In this document: positions 43,502-52,361 of the stretch, one piece after another
Layout of the letters: every line of letters begins with the position of its first letter
Numbering within the stretch: the stretch's first letter is position 1
Source of the DNA: F23-D06 sp045132055
Lineage (GTDB): Bacteria > Bacteroidota > Bacteroidia > Bacteroidales > WCHB1-69
Assembly: GCA_045132055.1 (NCBI GenBank)
Contig: JBGURP010000027.1
Coordinates: 186,001-250,000, forward strand
DNA: 64,000 nt
Direction of reading: 5' to 3'
The notes under the pieces: generated by a model
Told to the model about the DNA's origin: nothing
Databases searched by the model: none
The model's input: only the letters and a program-made list of their open reading frames with translations
Made by a program: the position numbers and the translations under genes

Positions 43502-44932
43502 CTAGTAAATATGAGATGCGTTCTTGGATGCATTGTCGCCTCTCTGACGGCCCATGAAAGACTGTACATTACGGAAACCGACGTAAGACTTACAGGTATC
43601 CTGATACTCATACGTGCGGGCATATACCGTAGTGTAGTAGCTCACATCCTTCCAGGAACCACCGCGGATCACCTTTCTTTTCTTTGCAGGAGAATCGTCT
43701 TTCTTTGCATAGTAGGTGTATTGCGGGTTCATGTCATGGGTGAAGTTCGTAGCCGACTTGTCAAAAGCATCCTCGCACCATTCAGCGACGTTGCCGCTCA
43801 TGTCGAACAAGCCCCAATCGTTAGGATAATAGTGAGCCACGATGCTGGGATAGAAGTTGTCGTCTGCGATATAGTTACCTCTTTGAGGTTTGAAGTTGCT
43901 CAAGAAACAACCGTTGCTATTGGTCGTGTAAGGACCGCCCCACGGGTAGCTGGCCAGAGAGTTGCCGCCACGGGCTGCCCACTCCCACTCTGCTTCGGAG
44001 GGAAGTCTGAATTCTTGCTCGTTGGCATAATCCTTGGAGGAAAGCCATGACATGCGAAGTTGGGTTCTCCAGTGAGAAAAAGCCTTGGCCTGCTGCCAGC
44101 TCACACCCACAACCGGGTAATTGTCATATTGCGGGTTGGAGAAATAGTTCAGGATCATCGGCTCATTGTAGGAATACACGAAATCATGCGCCCAGCACAA
44201 GGTGTCGGGGTAAATGTTCACCACCTCATGCTTGATGAAACGCTGATAGCCATTGCCCATACTGCTGGGACGATTGGCATACAAACCACCGTAGTCAGAA
44301 CCTTCCTTGTCAAACTCCTTGGTAGAAGCACCGAAATCGTCTGGATTCTTCGGGTCACGGTAATTGCGATAGTCGTACCACCAATACTCATAGTTGTACA
44401 TGGACACGTTAGCCGTGTTGGGACGATAGTGATAGAATCGGGTGTTCACCTTGTTGTACAACGGGCTGAGAGCGGCCTGGACTTCCTCATTGTCGGAATC
44501 CCAAGGAATTCTCTCTTTCCAGTTGATCAACTTAGGCTCAATTATCTCACCTTCGTTCTCACCTTTCGTGTATTTCTGGTAATGGCCGTATTTCTCCGCC
44601 TCGTCAATCTCGGCATCTCCGAGAAGGACATGGGCGATGGAGTCACGCACCCAATACACAAACTGACGGTACTCATTGTTCGTGATTTCAGTCTCGTCCA
44701 TCCAGAAAGCGGCGATAGTCACATTCTTGGATTGCTGAGTCAGAGCAAACGGCACGTCCTGGTCGCCACCACCCATCACATAATGGCCAGTGGGGATGTA
44801 CACCATACCGTAAGGTTCAAGATCAGAAAAAGTCGGACGGTCTTTCACGCCGACCAGCTGGCCGTCGCCTCCGTTGTTGCAGGACGTGAGAACCACCATC
44901 GTCACTGCGAGCATAATAATTACCCTTTTCAT
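43502..44932 (-). CDS. gldK: T9SS outer-membrane lipoprotein GldK/PorK
   Basis: 476 residues. The signal peptide ends in the lipobox VLTSC, so it is lipid-anchored. The body is a formylglycine-generating-enzyme/sulfatase-modifying (SUMF1) fold: MVYIPTGHYVMGGGDQDVPFALTQQ, FWMDETEITNNEYRQFV, PVVGVSWQQAKAFSHWRTQL, FRLPSEAEWEWAARGG and the C-terminal VIRGGSWKD...VGFRNVQ. GldK joins GldN in the periplasmic ring of the T9SS. It follows porP (49 bp) and precedes gldL in the standard order. Confidence 0.95.
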   Translation of the reverse strand: MKRVIIMLAVTMVVLTSCNNGGDGQLVGVKDRPTFSDLEPYGMVYIPTGHYVMGGGDQDVPFALTQQSKNVTIAAFWMDETEITNNEYRQFVYWVRDSIAHVLLGDAEIDEAEKYGHYQKYTKGENEGEIIEPKLINWKERIPWDSDNEEVQAALSPLYNKVNTRFYHYRPNTANVSMYNYEYWWYDYRNYRDPKNPDDFGASTKEFDKEGSDYGGLYANRPSSMGNGYQRFIKHEVVNIYPDTLCWAHDFVYSYNEPMILNYFSNPQYDNYPVVGVSWQQAKAFSHWRTQLRMSWLSSKDYANEQEFRLPSEAEWEWAARGGNSLASYPWGGPYTTNSNGCFLSNFKPQRGNYIADDNFYPSIVAHYYPNDWGLFDMSGNVAEWCEDAFDKSATNFTHDMNPQYTYYAKKDDSPAKKRKVIRGGSWKDVSYYTTVYARTYEYQDTCKSYVGFRNVQSFMGRQRGDNASKNASHIY

Positions 44933-44981
44933 TTTATTGCAATTTATATTTTTCCTAACGTGAATTGGTCAATTTTATTTT

Positions 44982-46037
44982 TTAGTACTGATTTTTGTAG
45001 ATATTTCGTGTAGAACCATAGCCTGAGAAGACCTCCGGCTTGTAGATATCGAAGCAATAACGGATCATCACCTCCACGTCGCCGAAGCTGCGGTTCGTGC
45101 GATAGGCAAGACTGTTGGTGGTGATGCCGTATGAAACGGCTGCCTCCAAACCTTTCAAATAGATATTGGAAGAGTTATAAAACGGCCGGGCACCAAAAAC
45201 AAGAGAGATATCGTCATTGATACGATATCCCAATCCACCCCATAAGAGGCCATTATATCTCACCAAACCCATAATGTCAATCTGGTAGGTTTTAAAGTCA
45301 GTCTTCACCATGGCATGAGGAATGACTTCCCAGTTGGGATTGGAAGGCACTATCCAAGTGTAACCGCCATGGAAATACATCTGCGGGTTACGGGATATGT
45401 AATCCTGATTGCCCGCCAATCGCAACACGCGCTTCTTGTCAAACGCACTGGCAAGCTGCGTCACACTGACACCTGCATACCATTGATCGCACTTGTATTG
45501 CAAACCCAGACTGAAATCCAAGTCCATCGTGGATTCACCCAGCTGATCCAAAACAGGGTCACCCGTTTGAGTGGGTCTCCAATTGACGTCTGAATTCAAT
45601 TTCTGATTATATAAACCAATCTGCGCACCGATGCCGAGATGTCCGTTCGCAATGCGCAACTTGTAAGAATAGCCTAATTTTACACCTATGTTGTTATAGT
45701 GACCGATAATGTCTTCCACAAATGTGACGCCCAACGATCCGTGCAGTTTCTTCAGATAAGACTCCAAACTGAAATAGAAGTCCTGAGGAGCGGTTTTTTC
45801 CTTCTTGATGGAATCTCCTTGCATGTAAACATCATTCCATCCAAGGTATTTATTGTTGTAAATGGCAGTAAAACACAATGTATTGTTCTGTTCTCCAATA
45901 CCACCCGCGTTGTAATACGACGTGGCCCAAGGGAATAGCGTGAATTGTACATCATCCTGCGCAAGACACACTCCTCCCGCAAAAAGGGCGAAGAATAGAA
46001 CTATCGCGAATCGTTTAATATGAATTCCCTTATTCAT
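44982..46037 (-). CDS. porP: PorP/SprF family T9SS outer-membrane protein
   Basis: 351 residues with a signal peptide (...FFALFAGGVCLAQ). The body consists of repeated amphipathic strands with PorP/SprF features: an early FTLFPWATSYYNAGGIG stretch, HGSLGVTFVEDIIGHYNNIGVKLGYSYKLRI, LGIGAQIGLYNQKL, and a beta-barrel ending near VEVMIRYCFDIYKP. PorP is the outer-membrane protein always encoded upstream of gldKLMN in Bacteroidales. A TAnnTTTG element lies about 150 bp upstream, giving a leader of about 140 nt in which I see no recognised structure. Confidence 0.93.
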   Translation of the reverse strand: MNKGIHIKRFAIVLFFALFAGGVCLAQDDVQFTLFPWATSYYNAGGIGEQNNTLCFTAIYNNKYLGWNDVYMQGDSIKKEKTAPQDFYFSLESYLKKLHGSLGVTFVEDIIGHYNNIGVKLGYSYKLRIANGHLGIGAQIGLYNQKLNSDVNWRPTQTGDPVLDQLGESTMDLDFSLGLQYKCDQWYAGVSVTQLASAFDKKRVLRLAGNQDYISRNPQMYFHGGYTWIVPSNPNWEVIPHAMVKTDFKTYQIDIMGLVRYNGLLWGGLGYRINDDISLVFGARPFYNSSNIYLKGLEAAVSYGITTNSLAYRTNRSFGDVEVMIRYCFDIYKPEVFSGYGSTRNIYKNQY

Positions 46038-46183
46038 AATTGGTTATTGTGGTTTGATATTTTACTGTCATTCAATACATTAACTCATTTCTTTATCTTT
46101 TTTTCTATTTACCTGAAATATCTTATACTACCCTTTTTGAAATAAGTTACATATTGCAATGAACATTATTTTTTTTCAAGCGA

Positions 46184-46191
46184 CAAAAATA
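46184..46191 (-). promoter_or_regulatory. -7 element of the T9SS operon
   Basis: Reads TATTTTTG on the minus strand (TAnnTTTG), about 147 bp before the porP ATG, in the 255-bp AT-rich gap between the barrel protein gene and porP. It is the only TAnnTTTG match I found in that gap. Confidence 0.5.
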
Positions 46192-46292
46192 CGAATATTT
46201 TTTTAGGTTTTTTGTTTTCTCCTTCTTTTTTTGATTTTTATCCTAAAAAATATTATAACACATTTATAATCAACAAAATAAAAATTAGAAAA

Positions 46293-49200
46293 TTAAAAAT
46301 GCGCCTTGATGGAGAGTCCGCCGGTATGGACGGAGCGTTTTCCTTGCGCTTTTCGACCTTCGTACTGCAAGGATACCTGCAAGTAATCCGTGATGGAGCA
46401 CTGGTAATCCACCCCCCAGAGCACATTCTGCCCCACGGCCAGACCGTTCAGCAGCTGGTAGGCGACCGCCGACTCGCCCGACACCTGACCGCGAATGCCC
46501 ACATATTGAAGTGTTGCCGACAACACCCCGCGCTTGAGCATCTTATAGTTGAATGTCGCCTTGAGATCGTGCGTCCGGACATATTCCTCTCCCTCCAGAT
46601 TACGCTTATAACCCCACGCGTAATTGACAGAAGCAAAATAGGCGTTGGAAAACTGCAACTGGATATTGCCACTGACGGTATGCTGGAGAATCGTATAGCA
46701 TCGGGTCTGCATCATGGCCGACCGATTACGATTAAGCTGATGCAAATACGACGCCTGCAGGAAAACCGACTTGTGCGGTGTGCTCTTCAACACCACCTGC
46801 TGCATGGAGAGCTTGCCGATCTCGTTGCCATAATAGAGCAATTCTTTGTTTCGCAATTCTTGGACCACCACATCGAACGCAAACTTCGAGCCGCTGTTGT
46901 TGAAAGAGAAAGTGTTGTTGAAGGAAAAGCTGTGACTTACCAACGCCGTGTCCTCCTGATTGAACGGGAAAGGATTGAATACTGGCACTGACTGTTTAGC
47001 CTGCGACCGCAGCATCATGACGTCGGAAAACCGGGCAAGAAACTTCCTGAATCCAGTCTTGTTGCGCCAAACGGCAGCCGGTCTCAGCTGTATGCTCTGC
47101 GAAAACTGAGTATTGTATGTGTTCACATAATCGGTGCTCGCCAGCCATACCTTCACGTATTCGGCTTCATCTTGGAACACCGCCACCTCAAATTCATCAA
47201 TCTCCTCCACACCGTTGCCATTGTAGTCGCGCCACACATACGTACCTTGTCCGGCGGCCACCTTGATGTACGTAAACGTCTTCTTCTGCTCCATCCCACT
47301 CCCCATCTCATAATAGGTGCTCAAAATGATGGCGTTGCGGCAAAACCTTCCGGAATACTCCACATTGCCGACAAACAGGTTCTCCGCCCTGCCCCACCCG
47401 AGCGTGTCCCGTAGCTGCTGATTCCGATAAGTAACTCGCGAACTGAAATGCTGGTTCTTAATACGGTCAAAGGCAAAAGAGGCATTCACCTCGTGAATCT
47501 TGGACGCCATGGACAACTGCTGGTGCTGGGGAGCAAACTCCAACCTGTTCTTGTAAGAAATGTTGTATTTATAGATAGATAAATCCGCATTCTTCAAATA
47601 GGCAAAAGCCTCGTTGAAGGCATAGCTATTCAGCCGCATCGAATCTGTCAAAGCAGCACGGAACACATTGTGTTCCAGTAAATCGGAGACGCCCACTTCA
47701 ATCTTCTTGAAACTATAGGACAATTTGTTTTGAGAGGTCACGAAGGAGCTCTTCTGGACACTGTCTGTGGAATAGAGCCACGAAGTCCGGGTGTGTGCCA
47801 CCAGATGGTTCCATTCATTATGGGAAAACAGTTCATTGCGGATGGCATTTGTAACGCCCATCCGAGAGAGCCAATTGAGCGTGTACTTGGTGGTACTATA
47901 TTGAGGATGGACCATAGCTATGGCCGCCTGTAGCATCTGTTCGGACGCCGTTTCTGAATATTCTTGGTCAAGATTGTAGTCTCGGGCAAATTCCACCTCG
48001 CGGAAACGCTCTACGGCATGGAAATTCTTGTGCACGAACTGCCATTGCAAGGATGTGTTCAAGCTCCATAGGCTCGTGTCTGCCCCACGCCGCTTCAAAG
48101 GCTGCTCATGCTGTGCACTGAGAAAATAGGCAAAGCCGACATTGTCTTTATCATCTGCCTTCGAGAAAGTATTTCGGTCGTAGTTGGACAACGCCAATTC
48201 TGTATGCAGAAAAGACTTCGGTTTGAAATGGTAATCGGCAGCAATGGTGGCCATCTGCACCAGCTTCGGCGTGGTGAGCAGAACCACGGGCTCATAGTCG
48301 CCTTGCGGCACGCCGTCCTGGGGCGCAACCCAAGCAAAGACTCTGCCATTAGCCGTACTGTTCCGCAATTTGTAAGAACCCTTGTGGCTGCCCACGTAAG
48401 TAAACCCGACCTGATAAAGCTGGACAGAATCCGAGAGCGAATACTCATAAATCTCATATTGCTCGCCTTCCACAATCGTGTCTTTCTTAACGTACAATAT
48501 CCGGTCGGCGGAAAACGAAGCCGAATCCACATTCGGATAAAAAGCCCGATTCTCCTCATCACCGAGCGAGGCAAGGAACAACTTGTGACCGTCCGTCAAC
48601 TCGGGCTGGATGGACTGGTTCTTCAGGTCCTGTTCCTGATAAAAATTCACCCTTAAGGTAAGCGGACGCTTATTCCCTATCGTCATCTCATTGTTGGTAA
48701 ACAGATTATATCGGGTATAATGCCTGTCCGTACACTCAAACTCCACTACCAGACGTTTTTCCGTTGTTACCAGAATGGCTGGCGTAAAAGTAATCTCCGC
48801 CGTATTATAATCAATCACATAATCGTTGTCCTGACCTCTGACCAACAGCAGACCATCGAGATACACCCGTTCGGAGCCTGCCACCACGACGATATTGGTC
48901 TCGTTATTTTCACCATACAATCTGTAAGGGCCCTGCACACCGTTTTGAGGCACGATGGTTTGCCGGACATACTTGCCTTTCGTCACGCCACCGCCGACAG
49001 CATTGTTCATGGTGGTTTTCTTCCATGACGAATTCACCCGCAGGCTCATCCCCAACAAATTCCGGTTCACCGCCAGAAAATCATCTTTTGGCGGAGTGAG
49101 CACAATATCGCCGGCATCAATACGAATTTTGTTTCTAATTAATAATGTTAAAAATATATTATTGATTTTGGACAAGTATTCGGTATTGCCTTCCGGTTGT

Positions 49201-49742
49201 ATCGGAACATTTTTATCTGAGATGGAAGCCAATATCTCCACATCCTCTGACAATTTGCCTGATATTTGCAGATTAAGGGCCGAATTCAGCACCACATCCT
49301 GATTGTTTCCCACGGAAACTCCCCGGGATATGAAGCCGCTGGTCGTCAGTTCATCACCGCTGAGAGAAGAAAACGTACTGGATGAAGATGGAAGCAGTTG
49401 AAACTGCGGAACAGACGCTTCTATAAGCGACGGTTGTTTATGGAAACGCGGTTGTGAGAGATCCAAGTCAAACGCACGGTACTGATAATAAAGTTGTTGT
49501 CCGAGCAAAACCGAATCGGTCAGGTAAAGCACGGCTGCTATAGGGTCAAGACGGTATTGGGAAGTGTCTGCTCCTTGCAGGGAGAAAGTGCCGGGCATGA
49601 TTGACAGCGTATCCAATCGCACGCGCATCTCATCGGGTATGCACACGCCTGTACGCATTCGCTCAAAATCTTGAGCAAACACACTAGCACCCAACAACAT
49701 ACAATATATCATCAGGCATACGGCAACATGCTGAACTTTCAT
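46293..49742 (-). CDS. Large outer-membrane beta-barrel protein, uncharacterised Bacteroidota family
   Basis: About 1149 residues from the ATG at 49742, which begins the signal peptide (KVQHVAVCLMIYCMLLGASVFAQ). After an N-terminal domain the sequence contains ISRGVSVGNNQDVVLNSALN, DVEILASISDKNVPIQPEGN, VIDYNTAEITFTPAILVTTE and YTRYNLFTNNEMTIGNKRP. These recur in a widespread Bacteroidota family of large barrels that I know only as uncharacterised and SprA-reminiscent. The C-terminal half is rich in alternating aromatic strands ending in Phe (GGLSIKAHF), as for BAM substrates. It lies upstream of porP on the same strand with a 255-bp gap, so a T9SS connection is possible but not shown. A longer start at 49805 is less likely. 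Confidence 0.8.
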   Translation of the reverse strand: MKVQHVAVCLMIYCMLLGASVFAQDFERMRTGVCIPDEMRVRLDTLSIMPGTFSLQGADTSQYRLDPIAAVLYLTDSVLLGQQLYYQYRAFDLDLSQPRFHKQPSLIEASVPQFQLLPSSSSTFSSLSGDELTTSGFISRGVSVGNNQDVVLNSALNLQISGKLSEDVEILASISDKNVPIQPEGNTEYLSKINNIFLTLLIRNKIRIDAGDIVLTPPKDDFLAVNRNLLGMSLRVNSSWKKTTMNNAVGGGVTKGKYVRQTIVPQNGVQGPYRLYGENNETNIVVVAGSERVYLDGLLLVRGQDNDYVIDYNTAEITFTPAILVTTEKRLVVEFECTDRHYTRYNLFTNNEMTIGNKRPLTLRVNFYQEQDLKNQSIQPELTDGHKLFLASLGDEENRAFYPNVDSASFSADRILYVKKDTIVEGEQYEIYEYSLSDSVQLYQVGFTYVGSHKGSYKLRNSTANGRVFAWVAPQDGVPQGDYEPVVLLTTPKLVQMATIAADYHFKPKSFLHTELALSNYDRNTFSKADDKDNVGFAYFLSAQHEQPLKRRGADTSLWSLNTSLQWQFVHKNFHAVERFREVEFARDYNLDQEYSETASEQMLQAAIAMVHPQYSTTKYTLNWLSRMGVTNAIRNELFSHNEWNHLVAHTRTSWLYSTDSVQKSSFVTSQNKLSYSFKKIEVGVSDLLEHNVFRAALTDSMRLNSYAFNEAFAYLKNADLSIYKYNISYKNRLEFAPQHQQLSMASKIHEVNASFAFDRIKNQHFSSRVTYRNQQLRDTLGWGRAENLFVGNVEYSGRFCRNAIILSTYYEMGSGMEQKKTFTYIKVAAGQGTYVWRDYNGNGVEEIDEFEVAVFQDEAEYVKVWLASTDYVNTYNTQFSQSIQLRPAAVWRNKTGFRKFLARFSDVMMLRSQAKQSVPVFNPFPFNQEDTALVSHSFSFNNTFSFNNSGSKFAFDVVVQELRNKELLYYGNEIGKLSMQQVVLKSTPHKSVFLQASYLHQLNRNRSAMMQTRCYTILQHTVSGNIQLQFSNAYFASVNYAWGYKRNLEGEEYVRTHDLKATFNYKMLKRGVLSATLQYVGIRGQVSGESAVAYQLLNGLAVGQNVLWGVDYQCSITDYLQVSLQYEGRKAQGKRSVHTGGLSIKAHF

Positions 49743-49789
49743 CTTGTAAAGAAAAAGTTTTTTTAATAACTGATAATAATCAATTTTCG

Positions 49790-49797
49790 TATTTTTG
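49790..49797 (+). promoter_or_regulatory. -7 element of the transketolase-half gene
   Basis: TATTTTTG, matching TAnnTTTG, ends 20 bp before the ATG at 49818, in the divergent gap with the barrel protein gene. Confidence 0.6.
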
Positions 49798-49817
49798 CAG
49801 GGCAAAATTTTTACGAC

Positions 49818-50774
49818 ATGGAAAAAATCTACACTGAAGAAATGAAAGATACCCGTTCCGGTTTCGGTGCCGGGCTGGTGGAAGCTGGTAAACTCAACCC
49901 CAATGTTTTCGCACTCACTGCCGATGTGACTGGCAGCGTGAAGATGGGGGATTTCAAGGCGGAATTTCCGGACCGTTTCATTCAGGTCGGCATTGCGGAA
50001 GCCAACATGATCGGCATTTCAGCAGGTCTGGCCTTGAGCGGCAAAATACCTTTCGCAGCCGCTTTCGCCGGATTCATCAGCGGCCGTGTTTATGACCAGA
50101 TCCGCATGACAGTGGCCTACTCCAACCTCAATGTAAAAATTTGCGCGTCGCATTCGGGTCTGACCGTCGGCGAAGACGGTGCCACTCATGAGATGATGGA
50201 GGACCTCGGCTTGATGAAAATGCTCCCCAACATGGTGGTTCTCAACCCGTGCGATTACAACCAGACCAAGATGGCCACGATAGCCGCCGCCGAGTACAAC
50301 GGACCCGTGTATCTCCGTTTCGGACGTCCCTCTGTTCCTAACTTCACCCCTGCAGACCAGCCTTTCATCATCGGTAAGGCCATCAAGATGAACGAAGGCC
50401 ATGACGTGACGATCCTGGCTACCGGACATCTAGTATATCCCGCCGTGCAAGCCGCATACATCCTCGAGGAACAAGGGTTCTCCGTGGAAGTTCTGGACAT
50501 CACCACTATCAAACCGTTGGATGAAGAGGCGGTGCTCGCAAGCCTGGAGAAGACCAAGTGTGCGGTGACTGCCGAAGAGCATCTGCGCAACGGCGGTCTG
50601 GGCGACGCTATTGGCCAGCTCGCCGCACGCAAACTGCCCGTACCCATCGAGATGGTTGCCGTGGACGACAAGTTCGGCGAGAGCGGCAAGCCCGATGAAC
50701 TGATGAAACTTTATGGCCTCGACACCGAGCACATCGTGGATGCCTGCAAACAGGCCATCGCCCGCAAACAATAA
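49818..50774 (+). CDS. Transketolase C-terminal half (separate subunit)
   Basis: 318 residues corresponding only to the pyrimidine-binding and C-terminal domains of transketolase. Glu in VGIAEANMIG is the cofactor-activating Glu. PFAAAFAGFISGRVYDQIR, GEDGATHEMMEDLGLM and the C-terminal ILATGHLVYPAVQAAYILEEQG and VTAEEHLRNGGLGDAIGQLAA agree with the family. The thiamine-diphosphate-binding N-terminal subunit should be encoded separately, usually next door, but is not present in this window. In this genome it must lie elsewhere, or the gene is orphaned. The sigma factor gene follows by 5 bp. Confidence 0.92.
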   Translation: MEKIYTEEMKDTRSGFGAGLVEAGKLNPNVFALTADVTGSVKMGDFKAEFPDRFIQVGIAEANMIGISAGLALSGKIPFAAAFAGFISGRVYDQIRMTVAYSNLNVKICASHSGLTVGEDGATHEMMEDLGLMKMLPNMVVLNPCDYNQTKMATIAAAEYNGPVYLRFGRPSVPNFTPADQPFIIGKAIKMNEGHDVTILATGHLVYPAVQAAYILEEQGFSVEVLDITTIKPLDEEAVLASLEKTKCAVTAEEHLRNGGLGDAIGQLAARKLPVPIEMVAVDDKFGESGKPDELMKLYGLDTEHIVDACKQAIARKQ

Positions 50775-50779
50775 TCACT

Positions 50780-51337
50780 ATGCCGGAAGCCTCTGACGAA
50801 TTCATCCTGTCCCTGTTCGCCAATTCCAAGACCAAAGAACAGGCCTTTGAGTTGCTGGTCAAAAAGTACCAGCGTGTCGTGTATTACAACGCGCGCCGCA
50901 TCGTGTCGTTGCACGAAGATGCCAACGACGTGGCCCAGAACGTGTTCATCAAGATCTGGAAGAACCTGGACCGTTTCCGTGGCGAGTCCAGTCTCAAGAC
51001 CTGGATTACCAAGATCAGCGTGAACGAGGCTTTGACATTCATTGAAAAGAAAAAGAAACTGCTGAACCTCTCTGACGACAGTTACACCGACTTTTTGGTG
51101 GTCAGCCAACCGGAGACCAATTTCATTTCCTCCAACGAAATCCAGCAACTTCTTCAAGAAGAAATAGTTAAGTTACCGCCCAAGCAGCGTGCGGTATTCA
51201 CCATGCGATACTACGACGAGACGCCTTACGCGGAAATGGCCAAAATTTTCGACACTTCCGAAAGCGCCTTGAAAGCCTCCTACCATTTCGCCGCAGAAAA
51301 AATCAAAAAAAATTTATCCGAGCGTTTAACCTTTTAG
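50780..51337 (+). CDS. ECF-type RNA polymerase sigma factor (module 3)
   Basis: 185-residue ECF sigma factor. Region 2 is visible as VYYNARRIVSLHEDANDVAQNVFIK followed by FRGESSLKTWITKISVNEAL. Region 4 is visible as LPPKQRAVFTMRYYDETPYAEMA then SALKASYHFAAEKIKKNL. It begins 5 bp after the transketolase-half gene, and a probable anti-sigma gene follows after 39 bp. The final gene of the unit encodes a Spy-like periplasmic protein, the arrangement of an envelope-stress sigma module. Confidence 0.92.
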   Translation: MPEASDEFILSLFANSKTKEQAFELLVKKYQRVVYYNARRIVSLHEDANDVAQNVFIKIWKNLDRFRGESSLKTWITKISVNEALTFIEKKKKLLNLSDDSYTDFLVVSQPETNFISSNEIQQLLQEEIVKLPPKQRAVFTMRYYDETPYAEMAKIFDTSESALKASYHFAAEKIKKNLSERLTF

Positions 51338-51376
51338 TTTCTTCCCTGTCATACTAATTGTTTTTTTCACAAAGCT

Positions 51377-51688
51377 ATGATTGATTTAGATACATTACAG
51401 AAAGAAGAGCAATATCAGGTTCCCGAAGGGTTCTTTGAACAGTTTCCCCAACAGGTGATGAACAACATCCGCAAGGAAAGAGCTAAGAGACGCAACATCT
51501 GGATGTCCTCCGTGGCTGCAGCCCTCGCCATTGTCATCTGCAGTGTCACCGTGGTCAGTTACATGCAACGGGATGACGTAAAACAACAGAACATCGTCCA
51601 GACAGAAAGCCAGGACAGCCAGTTGGGGGAAGACATGATTGATTATTACAGCAACGAGCTGGCGCAAATGGATTATTACAACTTTTAA
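51377..51688 (+). CDS. Small single-pass membrane protein, probable anti-sigma factor of module 3
   Basis: 103 residues. The cytoplasmic N-terminus (LQKEEQYQVPEGFFEQFPQQVMNNIRKERAKRR) contains the xVPEGFFxxFPxxVMxxI pattern seen in Bacteroidota anti-sigma-like proteins. One transmembrane helix follows (about 38-60, NIWMSSVAAALAIVICSVTVV), then a short acidic periplasmic tail (QDSQLGEDMIDYYSNELAQMD). It lies between the sigma gene and the Spy-like gene. The anti-sigma role is inferred from topology and position. Confidence 0.8.
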   Translation: MIDLDTLQKEEQYQVPEGFFEQFPQQVMNNIRKERAKRRNIWMSSVAAALAIVICSVTVVSYMQRDDVKQQNIVQTESQDSQLGEDMIDYYSNELAQMDYYNF

Positions 51689-51700
51689 AACCATACCACT

Positions 51701-52216
51701 ATGAAACGTATATTTTGCACGATCTGCCTACTGGCAGTATGTTTCGGCTTTGCGTACGCGCAAGAAAAGAAAGACGCAGAAACACTGAAAAACGAGCGCA
51801 TCGCCAACATGCAGCTCAAGCTGAAACTGACCCCACAGGAAGCCAATTTATTCTGGCCAGCCTACAGACAATTCCTCAGCAACGAGATCAAATACCACGA
51901 AGCCTACCGGAAGAATCTTGAAAAACGCGGCATCAATTTGAAAGAGCCCGGAAAGAACAAGGAAATGATCGAAAAACTCTCCGACAAAGACTTGACCTAC
52001 TTGCAGGACCAGAAGTTCGAGCTCCGCAAGAACATGCTCAACCTGGAATTGTCTTTCTACAAGAAGATCAAACCGATGCTCACGCCGCGCCATATCCAGG
52101 ATTTCTACAACATTGATGAGAAATACAAACGCGAGATGGTTTCCAAGAAAAGGGCCGAAGCCGAGAAGAAAAGCATAACGCCCCAACAGGTGAACCCCGG
52201 CGTGAAGAGACGCTAA
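51701..52216 (+). CDS. Spy/CpxP-like periplasmic protein
   Basis: 171 residues. A signal peptide (MKRIFCTICLLAVCFGFAYAQ) is followed by an all-helical charged body: RIANMQLKLKLTPQEANLFWPAYRQF, KELSDKDLTYLQDQKFELRKNML and FYKKIKPMLTPRHIQDFYNID. The LTPQEA and LTPRH motifs correspond to the LTxxQ motifs of Spy/CpxP chaperones. The C-terminus is highly basic. Position after a sigma/anti-sigma pair suggests it is a stress-induced periplasmic chaperone under that sigma factor. A strong terminator follows. Confidence 0.82.
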   Translation: MKRIFCTICLLAVCFGFAYAQEKKDAETLKNERIANMQLKLKLTPQEANLFWPAYRQFLSNEIKYHEAYRKNLEKRGINLKEPGKNKEMIEKLSDKDLTYLQDQKFELRKNMLNLELSFYKKIKPMLTPRHIQDFYNIDEKYKREMVSKKRAEAEKKSITPQQVNPGVKRR

Positions 52217-52229
52217 GGACAAAAAAAAG

Positions 52230-52259
52230 CGAGCCAAAAACAAAGGCTCGTTTTTTTTT
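52230..52259 (+). terminator. Intrinsic terminator after the Spy-like gene
   Basis: Stem CGAGCC (52230-52235) and GGCTCG (52245-52250) with a 9-base A-rich loop is followed by nine T residues. Confidence 0.88.
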
Positions 52260-52293
52260 ATTATATATCAATTGTTTGATATTGAAAAAAGTG

Positions 52294-52301
52294 TATTTTT
52301 G
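52294..52301 (+). promoter_or_regulatory. -7 element of the rpsL operon, with a TTG 19 bp upstream
   Basis: TATTTTTG, matching TAnnTTTG. A TTG at 52272-52274 lies 19 bp upstream, in the range for the Bacteroidota -33 box. The start of transcription would be near 52306. Confidence 0.65.
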
Positions 52302-52305
52302 CAGC

Positions 52306-52325
52306 CCCAAAAAAATTGGGTTTTT
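52306..52325 (+). promoter_or_regulatory. Short hairpin plus T-run in the rpsL leader, possible attenuator
   Basis: Stem CCCAA (52306-52310) pairs with TTGGG (52316-52320) across five A bases and is followed by five T residues. It sits at the extreme 5' end of the predicted leader. The stem is short, so terminator or attenuator activity is only a possibility. Confidence 0.35.
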
Positions 52326-52361
52326 ATCATTAAAATTTAAAAGTTTAACAAATCAAATTGT

